Shown: positions 59,425 to 64,000 of the stretch, piece after piece
How positions within the stretch are numbered: the first letter of the stretch is position 1
Layout: each line of letters opens with the position of its first letter
Assembly (NCBI RefSeq): GCF_900086655.1
Contig: NZ_LT575476.1
Location: forward strand, 4,651,405-4,715,404
DNA length: 64,000 bases
DNA from: Paenibacillus tuaregi
Lineage (GTDB): Bacteria; Bacillota; Bacilli; Paenibacillales; Paenibacillaceae
Reading direction: 5' to 3'
Position numbers and translations under genes: made by a program
The notes under the pieces: generated by a model
Database searches by the model: none
The model's input: the letters and a program-made list of their open reading frames with translations, nothing else
Told to the model about the DNA's origin: nothing

Positions 59425-60276
59425 TTAGCGATGCTCTCCGAGCATAAATTGATGAACTACCGCTTTGTCCTCATCCCCAAGCTCCCTGCCGATACATTTA
59501 GCCCATTCGCGCTCAATAACCTGCTTATTGTCTTTAAACTTAATCACCAGCTCTGCCAACACACAAGACTCGTTGATATCCTGCCAGAACTCTTCTGCAG
59601 TTACTGGCCTATAATGTGACTCAATGTACCATGCTGCTGGGTACTTCTTTATCTTTTCAACTATTCTGAGAAAATCTCGTGCCGCATAGTATCTAGGGCC
59701 ATCGTAAATGGCTGGCCCCAGTACATCGCCAAGGAATAGCACCTTCTCCTCTGGAATGTACATGACACAAGAATCTTGTGCATGAACACCGCCAACATGC
59801 TGTATGTGACAAGATACGCCACCTAGATAGAGTGTTATGGAGTCCGTGAAAGTAATGTCCGGCAGCTTAACCTGGATAACCCGTTCTACGCCTTCATATT
59901 CCTTTTTAATGTAATCCGCACAAAATGCAATCTCTTGTCCTTGCCTGACTCGTTCATCCAACGCTTCATCAGACCAATCTAACCCCAGCAGCGGTTGAAG
60001 CGCTTGGTAGGTCAGTCCGGTAGCGATAAGCGGTGACAACGGATCATAAGCCGCACCAAAACTATGATCCCAGTGCCAGTGTGTCAACGCGGTCATCGAA
60101 GATCGAGTGGAATAATTCTTACCCACTGCTTCTCGGAACGTCTTCGCATGACGCTTAGAGTTGCCTGCATCTATGTAGAGAGTCTGTTCCTCGCCTAAGA
60201 TTGCCCCAAGAATAGGACGATCAACAGTACCGTCAGCTGACATGTATACAAAACGATTAGTTAGCTGGTTAATCAT
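59425..60276 (-). CDS. Metallo-beta-lactamase-fold hydrolase
   Basis: A 283-residue hydrolase. The zinc motif HWHWDH is at about residues 65-70, the second histidine lies in HVGGVHAQD near 164, the bridging aspartate is in FLGDV near 184 and the final histidine in ESHYRP near 222, so the metal site is complete. AAGGGTGAG lies about twelve bases before the ATG. The substrate is unknown. It is monocistronic, with an AT-rich leader. Confidence 0.88.
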   Translation of the reverse strand: MINQLTNRFVYMSADGTVDRPILGAILGEEQTLYIDAGNSKRHAKTFREAVGKNYSTRSSMTALTHWHWDHSFGAAYDPLSPLIATGLTYQALQPLLGLDWSDEALDERVRQGQEIAFCADYIKKEYEGVERVIQVKLPDITFTDSITLYLGGVSCHIQHVGGVHAQDSCVMYIPEEKVLFLGDVLGPAIYDGPRYYAARDFLRIVEKIKKYPAAWYIESHYRPVTAEEFWQDINESCVLAELVIKFKDNKQVIEREWAKCIGRELGDEDKAVVHQFMLGEHR

Positions 60277-60519
60277 ATTAATGTTCTCACCCTTATCTTT
60301 GCTATGACTTCAATCCCGTTTTTCCGTCCTTTAATACGAATAAGAAACTGCCTTCTCCAACACCCATTCTATATTGTTTAAATAATATCATAAACCTCTC
60401 GGTCGAGCGTCTGAAGGGCAGTCTTATAAGATCGTTTTTTTGATGTTGTGGTAAAGAGAAGTAAGTAAAAGTCCTGATAGTAAGGGAATTAATAGTGATT
60501 TATATAATGTGTACACATT
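60277..60519. other. AT-rich intergenic region, no gene seen
   Basis: This stretch holds the leader of the MBL gene and the truncated left side of the intron remnant. No reading frame with a ribosome binding site and no clear hairpin is visible. Confidence 0.5.
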
Positions 60520-60647
60520 TAAAGGTTTGCCTCCGGCTTCCTTCAGATTCCACCCCGCTGCGGACACCCTTGCCTTCAGCTAACAGATCCTACTGCCAAG
60601 CCTGTAGCGGACTTTCACCGCCGAGTTATCACTCATGCCGGGCGCAC
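60520..60647 (-). mobile_element. Group II intron 5' fragment (class C-like), inserted behind a terminator
   Basis: Read on the minus strand, the sequence begins GTGCGCCC at 60647, a typical group II intron 5' end. It continues with domain I strings such as CTCGGCGGTGAAAGTCCGCT, then a GGTGTCCGC run and CTGAAGGAAGCC. It stops without further intron domains or a reverse transcriptase. The preceding bases are an intrinsic terminator with TTTTTTCAAT, the target type of class C introns. Confidence 0.75.
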
Positions 60648-60651
60648 ATTG

Positions 60652-60687
60652 AAAAAACTCTTAGTCCGGTGACCGGACCAAGAGTTT
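60652..60687 (-). terminator. Terminator of the GH127 gene and intron target site
   Basis: AAACTCTT (60655-60662) pairs with AAGAGTTT (60680-60687), with an inner TCCGGT/ACCGGA-like stem; six T residues follow on the minus strand. Confidence 0.88.
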
Positions 60688-60708
60688 CACAAAGACAATC
60701 GCCAACGG

Positions 60709-62664
60709 CTATCTTTCTCTCACCCAAACAATCATTTCGCCTTCTCCGCGATTAGCCCATGCATAATAGGGGATGAACGTAATCGCTGCTGATTCATAGA
60801 GAGATTCGATATTTGAAGCGTACAGCTCACCCGTCCAGTTCCGATCCGACAATCGCGAACCCTGCATGCGGATAATCTGAACACCGCCAAGCAAATCCGG
60901 ATCAAACACCGTCTCGCTTGCCTGACCAGTTTCAATGTATAGCCTGTGAAGATGTTCACCATTGTCCGCTTCCTCTAAGCAATAAACGAGCGGCCCCCGC
61001 TGCACCGCACACTTACCGGCCGTTTCGCGCAGCAGCGGATGACCTTTAACCTGCCGTACCTGCATCGGCATATGAACCACAATCCGGTCCCCATTCCTCC
61101 ATAACCGGTTAATGAGCGCATACCCGCTCTCCACTTCCGGTGTGAAAGGCACCCCGTTAACGTGAAGCTGCATCGAGTCACACCAGTCTGGAACCCTTAG
61201 AGCCAGCGTAAACGTGATATCTTCTTCAGTCTGCAGGTCAAGCTGGACGTTCCCTTCCCACGGAAGTTCGGCTTGTTGCGTCAATTTGATCTGCTGCTCC
61301 CCAATGTTGAGTTCAGCCTCACTGCCTACATATAAGTGTGTATAGATCCTGTGCTCATGAATCGTATAAATATATTGGCCAAGCGAAGCAATCAAACGTG
61401 ATACGTTTGGGGGGCAGCAAGCACAGCCAAACCATCCTTGGCGAACGGTCTTGATATGGTCATAGACATGATTCACACCGCACGCCTTTGGCCACACTTC
61501 CAGAGGATTAACATAGAAGAAATGCTTTCCGTCTCTTGCCATACTGCCTAGTACCGTATTAAACAAGGCTCTTTCCATGACGTCAGCATAGCGGCTGTCT
61601 TGTTCAATCTTAAGCATTCGCTGCGCAAAGAAAATCAGGCCAATTGAAGCGCAAGTCTCTGCATACGCGGTATCACTCGGCAGATCGTAATCCAGCGTAA
61701 AGGACTCTTCCTGTGCCATCGCGCCAATCGCCCCGGTTACGTACATTTGCTTGGTTACGATATTGTTCCACAGCCGCTTACAGGCTGCAAGCAAGCCGTC
61801 ATCGCCAAGCTCATACGCAATATCCGCCATTGCCGCACACATATAGACAAGCCGTACAGCATGCCCTTCTGCTGTCTGCTGTTCCCGCACAGGCGCGTGA
61901 GCCTGACTATACGATTTCTTCTGAATCATGAAATCCGATCCCCAATGATTCGTTTTACCGCGTGCCTCATATTCCAGATCATAGAAGGAAGGCTCGCTGC
62001 CCCGCACGTCTAGGAAATATTTGCTCAGATGCAGGTAACGCTCCTCGCCTGTCGCCCGATACAGCTTCACAAGCGCCAGCTCAATCTCTTGATGTCCGTC
62101 ATAACCATGAATCTGACCGGGGTTTGGCCCGAATACCTTCCCGATATAATCTGCGAATTTGCAGGCAACGCCGAGAATTTTGTCATTACCCGTCGCGCTC
62201 CAGTACGCAACCGCACCTTCAATCAGATGACCGGCTGAATACAGCTCATGACACTCGCACAGGTTCGTCCACTCACGGCCGGGTTCCATTAAGAGATAAT
62301 ACGTATTCAGATAACCGTCCTCTCGCTGGGCCTTGAATATCAGATCAACAACGGTATCCGCCACCTGCTGCAGCTCGGCATTCGGCTCGCTTTCAAGCAG
62401 ATAACCTACGGCCTCCAGCCATTTCGCCACGTCGCTATCCTGGAATACCATTCCGTAGAAGGAGCCCTCCTCCTCCCCAGCGGCGATCTTTAGGTTCCGG
62501 ATCGCATGGCTTGGCTCCACACCAGGAATACGGTCGTTTAAGGCCTCCCATTGATATGGTATAACGACTTCCCTGATCAACCTGGTATAGTCCGACCAGA
62601 ACGGATCTTCAATACGAATATCTTTCAGCGCAGCCGTTGTTGCTTTCGTTGAAATTTGTTTCAT
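60709..62664 (-). CDS. GH127 beta-L-arabinofuranosidase
   Basis: A 651-residue cytoplasmic glycosidase without a signal peptide. The zinc/thiolate active site is intact: Glu336 and Cys338 in AETCASIG, and the CxCC cluster ending in Cys416-Cys417 of CACCPPN, as in HypBA1. It should release L-arabinofuranose from short beta-linked arabinosides. AAGGAGAG precedes the ATG. It lies downstream of two sugar-ABC permease genes on the same strand, which are the likely importers of its substrate. Its transcript ends at the terminator that hosts the intron fragment. Confidence 0.93.
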   Translation of the reverse strand: MKQISTKATTAALKDIRIEDPFWSDYTRLIREVVIPYQWEALNDRIPGVEPSHAIRNLKIAAGEEEGSFYGMVFQDSDVAKWLEAVGYLLESEPNAELQQVADTVVDLIFKAQREDGYLNTYYLLMEPGREWTNLCECHELYSAGHLIEGAVAYWSATGNDKILGVACKFADYIGKVFGPNPGQIHGYDGHQEIELALVKLYRATGEERYLHLSKYFLDVRGSEPSFYDLEYEARGKTNHWGSDFMIQKKSYSQAHAPVREQQTAEGHAVRLVYMCAAMADIAYELGDDGLLAACKRLWNNIVTKQMYVTGAIGAMAQEESFTLDYDLPSDTAYAETCASIGLIFFAQRMLKIEQDSRYADVMERALFNTVLGSMARDGKHFFYVNPLEVWPKACGVNHVYDHIKTVRQGWFGCACCPPNVSRLIASLGQYIYTIHEHRIYTHLYVGSEAELNIGEQQIKLTQQAELPWEGNVQLDLQTEEDITFTLALRVPDWCDSMQLHVNGVPFTPEVESGYALINRLWRNGDRIVVHMPMQVRQVKGHPLLRETAGKCAVQRGPLVYCLEEADNGEHLHRLYIETGQASETVFDPDLLGGVQIIRMQGSRLSDRNWTGELYASNIESLYESAAITFIPYYAWANRGEGEMIVWVRER

Positions 62665-62728
62665 CGGATGCTCTCCTTCTCATATACTTGAATGCCTGCT
62701 TTCTCGTAAACTTGCATGTCTGCTCGGA

Positions 62729-63556
62729 CTAGCCTTCCTTCAATCCTGACAGCGTTACCCCACGGACGAAGATGTCCTGTGCGCTTAGAAATACAATTAG
62801 AATCGGCAGAATCGTAATCACCGTCGCCGCCATCAAGGCTGGCCAGTCCGTAGAATACAGTCCCTGCATGTTGGCGAGTCCTAACGTAAGTGTCATTTTG
62901 TTCATCGAATTGATAAAGACGAGCGGATTGACAAAATCGTTCCATGTCCCCAGCATGATGAAGATACCCAGGGTTGCCAGCGCCGGCTTGGATAATGGAA
63001 CAAAGATCCTCCAATAAATCCCGAACGGTGTGCAGCCGTCGATCTTAGCTGCTTCCTCCAGCGCCTCCGGGATCGTTGAAAAAAATTGCCGAAGCAAAAA
63101 CGTACCGAACGCTGACACAAGACCTGGTAGAATAAGCGACCAGTGTGTGTCCAGCAGCCCGTAATATTTCATCAACAGGAAGGTTGGAATCATCGTCACC
63201 TGTGCCGGCACCATCAAGGTGGCCAAATATAATCCGAACAGCCCTTCCCGGAAGTGAAAACGAAGCCTTGCGAACACATACCCTGCCATGGAGCTTGTAA
63301 TAAGCTGAGAGACAACGACGATAACGGTAATCTTAAGCGTATTGAGGAAGTATTGAATGATCGGGAATCGATCGGTCATGTTCGTATAATTTGAGAATTT
63401 CAGCTCCGCCCCGAAGAAACGCGGTGGGTATGTGAATACCTCATTGACGTTCTTCAGCGAGGTGCAGACCGACCAGATGAACGGAAACAGGATGATGATG
63501 GACCCGATCAGCAAGATGATATGTGCGGTCGGCTTTAACCAAGAACGCGGCTTCAT
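62729..63556 (-). CDS. Carbohydrate ABC transporter permease, MalG type
   Basis: A 275-residue membrane permease with six hydrophobic segments. The EAA loop EALEEAAKIDGCTPFGIYWRIF is complete and the end RGVTLSGLKEG is typical of the CUT1 family. The ATG at 63556 with GGGGGAAGG upstream is chosen; longer versions of the frame overlap the upstream permease. It pairs with that permease to import an oligosaccharide, probably an arabinoside given the GH127 gene behind it. The ATPase is presumably a shared MsmX-like protein. Confidence 0.93.
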   Translation of the reverse strand: MKPRSWLKPTAHIILLIGSIIILFPFIWSVCTSLKNVNEVFTYPPRFFGAELKFSNYTNMTDRFPIIQYFLNTLKITVIVVVSQLITSSMAGYVFARLRFHFREGLFGLYLATLMVPAQVTMIPTFLLMKYYGLLDTHWSLILPGLVSAFGTFLLRQFFSTIPEALEEAAKIDGCTPFGIYWRIFVPLSKPALATLGIFIMLGTWNDFVNPLVFINSMNKMTLTLGLANMQGLYSTDWPALMAATVITILPILIVFLSAQDIFVRGVTLSGLKEG

Positions 63557-63570
63557 AACAGCCTTCCCCC

Positions 63571-63999
63571 TTAATAGATACTCCATTTTTTCTGACGCCA
63601 GAATTGAATGAATGTAATGATTAACACGATAAAGAACAGCACGTAAGCCATCGCGCTTGCATATCCCATATGGAAATATTGGAACGCATTCTGGAAGATA
63701 TAATAGACAAGAACTGAAGTGGACCGGGCCGGGCCGCCCTGGGTCATCAAATAGACAGTATCGAATACTTGGAACGAATTGATGATGGACATGACTGTTA
63801 CGAAGAAGGTCGTTGGCGAAAGAAGCGGCAGCGTAATACGCCAGAATTTTGAATACCACTTGGCCCCTTCAATATCGGCCGCCTCGTAGTAGCTGTCCGA
63901 AATTGATTGTAAACCTGCCAGGAAGATAAGCATATTGAAGCCCAAGCTCTTCCAAATACTTGTTACAATAACGGTTGGCATCGCCCAATGCGGGTCGGT
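63571..63999 (-). CDS. Carbohydrate ABC transporter permease, MalF type, 3' part
   Basis: The last 142 residues of a CUT1-type permease; its start lies beyond the window. The EAA loop YYEAADIEGAKWYSKFWRI and the late WRQKKWSIY end are typical. It ends 15 bases before the MalG-type gene. A solute-binding protein gene is expected upstream on this strand. Confidence 0.92.
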   Translation of the reverse strand, partial: TDPHWAMPTVIVTSIWKSLGFNMLIFLAGLQSISDSYYEAADIEGAKWYSKFWRITLPLLSPTTFFVTVMSIINSFQVFDTVYLMTQGGPARSTSVLVYYIFQNAFQYFHMGYASAMAYVLFFIVLIITFIQFWRQKKWSIY

Positions 64000-64000
64000 T

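Noticed and set aside
60495..60755. Plus-strand frame of 86 codons over the intron fragment
   Set aside because: It reads antisense through structured intron RNA and the GH127 gene end, has no ribosome binding site and is proline/serine rich as expected by chance.
63557..63859. Long N-terminal extension of the MalG-type permease
   Set aside because: It overlaps the upstream permease in another frame and lacks a binding site. The ATG at 63556 has a good one and gives the normal family length.

Overview
The window looks like a chromosomal segment of a Gram-positive, endospore-former-type Firmicute, most likely Paenibacillus or a close relative in the Paenibacillaceae. The basis is moderate GC, AGGAGG-type ribosome binding sites, frequent TTG/GTG starts, a T-box leader on threonyl-tRNA synthetase, a bacillithiol-type YtxJ/BrxC protein, and YqkE, YwaF, TmrB, CatDE and CsoR-type copper genes arranged as in Bacilli. 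There is no rRNA, no tRNA, no prophage and no complete insertion sequence. The only mobile-element trace is a broken group II intron 5' end near 60.6 kb.

Layout. 0-4.4 kb: the end of a NarL-type histidine kinase, then a YvfRSTU-like ABC exporter plus two-component operon behind a perfect 16-bp palindrome. 4.5-10.7 kb: a CPYC disulfide oxidoreductase, peptide deformylase, and an RpiR regulator next to a PTS EIICB-nanE operon for amino sugars, with two GAAA-N5-TTTC operators and a cre-like site, then a LysE exporter. 11-21.6 kb: amino acid permease, an orphan MazF/PemK toxin followed by a candidate small RNA, and many small regulator/enzyme pairs (MBL-TetR, MarR-MFS, Lrp), most with clear palindromic operators. 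21.7-34.5 kb: hybrid histidine kinase, ytxJ, a Fur-controlled heme-monooxygenase-like gene, LtaS-type synthase, ppaC, T-box-thrS, and an electrophile/quinone defence group (catDE, XRE-cupin regulator, MhqO-like dioxygenase). 34.6-43.6 kb: tmrB, a copZ-copA-lipoprotein copper operon with a CsoR box, a secreted alkaline phosphatase behind a Pho box, and a short-chain dehydrogenase. 43.8-54.6 kb: GGDEF protein, secreted GH85 endoglycosidase, ArsR/AHSA1 stress operon, a hydrolase-TetR-hydrolase operon, and a DedA-PAP2 fusion whose phosphatase motifs are degenerate. 54.7-64 kb: GMC oxidoreductase, tandem DUF1259 paralogues beside a TetR and a ketopantoate-reductase-like gene, and a GH127 arabinofuranosidase with sugar ABC permeases that run off the end.

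Most genes form short independent units, each with its own regulator and operator. The most unusual non-coding content is a family of long imperfect-palindrome intergenic elements. Two full copies lie at 10.8 and 50.3 kb, a divergent relative at 7.4 kb and a solo end at 35.8 kb. They share a CTGTTG...AAAGGCGGACGCTCCGCTTC core and terminal inverted repeats, and two host genes now take their stop codons from element ends. A second non-coding highlight is a pair of covarying hairpins at 13.35 and 13.52 kb, the first packaged between a consensus promoter and a terminator. No calculation or database search was run. Family names rest on motif recognition, and all positions were counted by hand.
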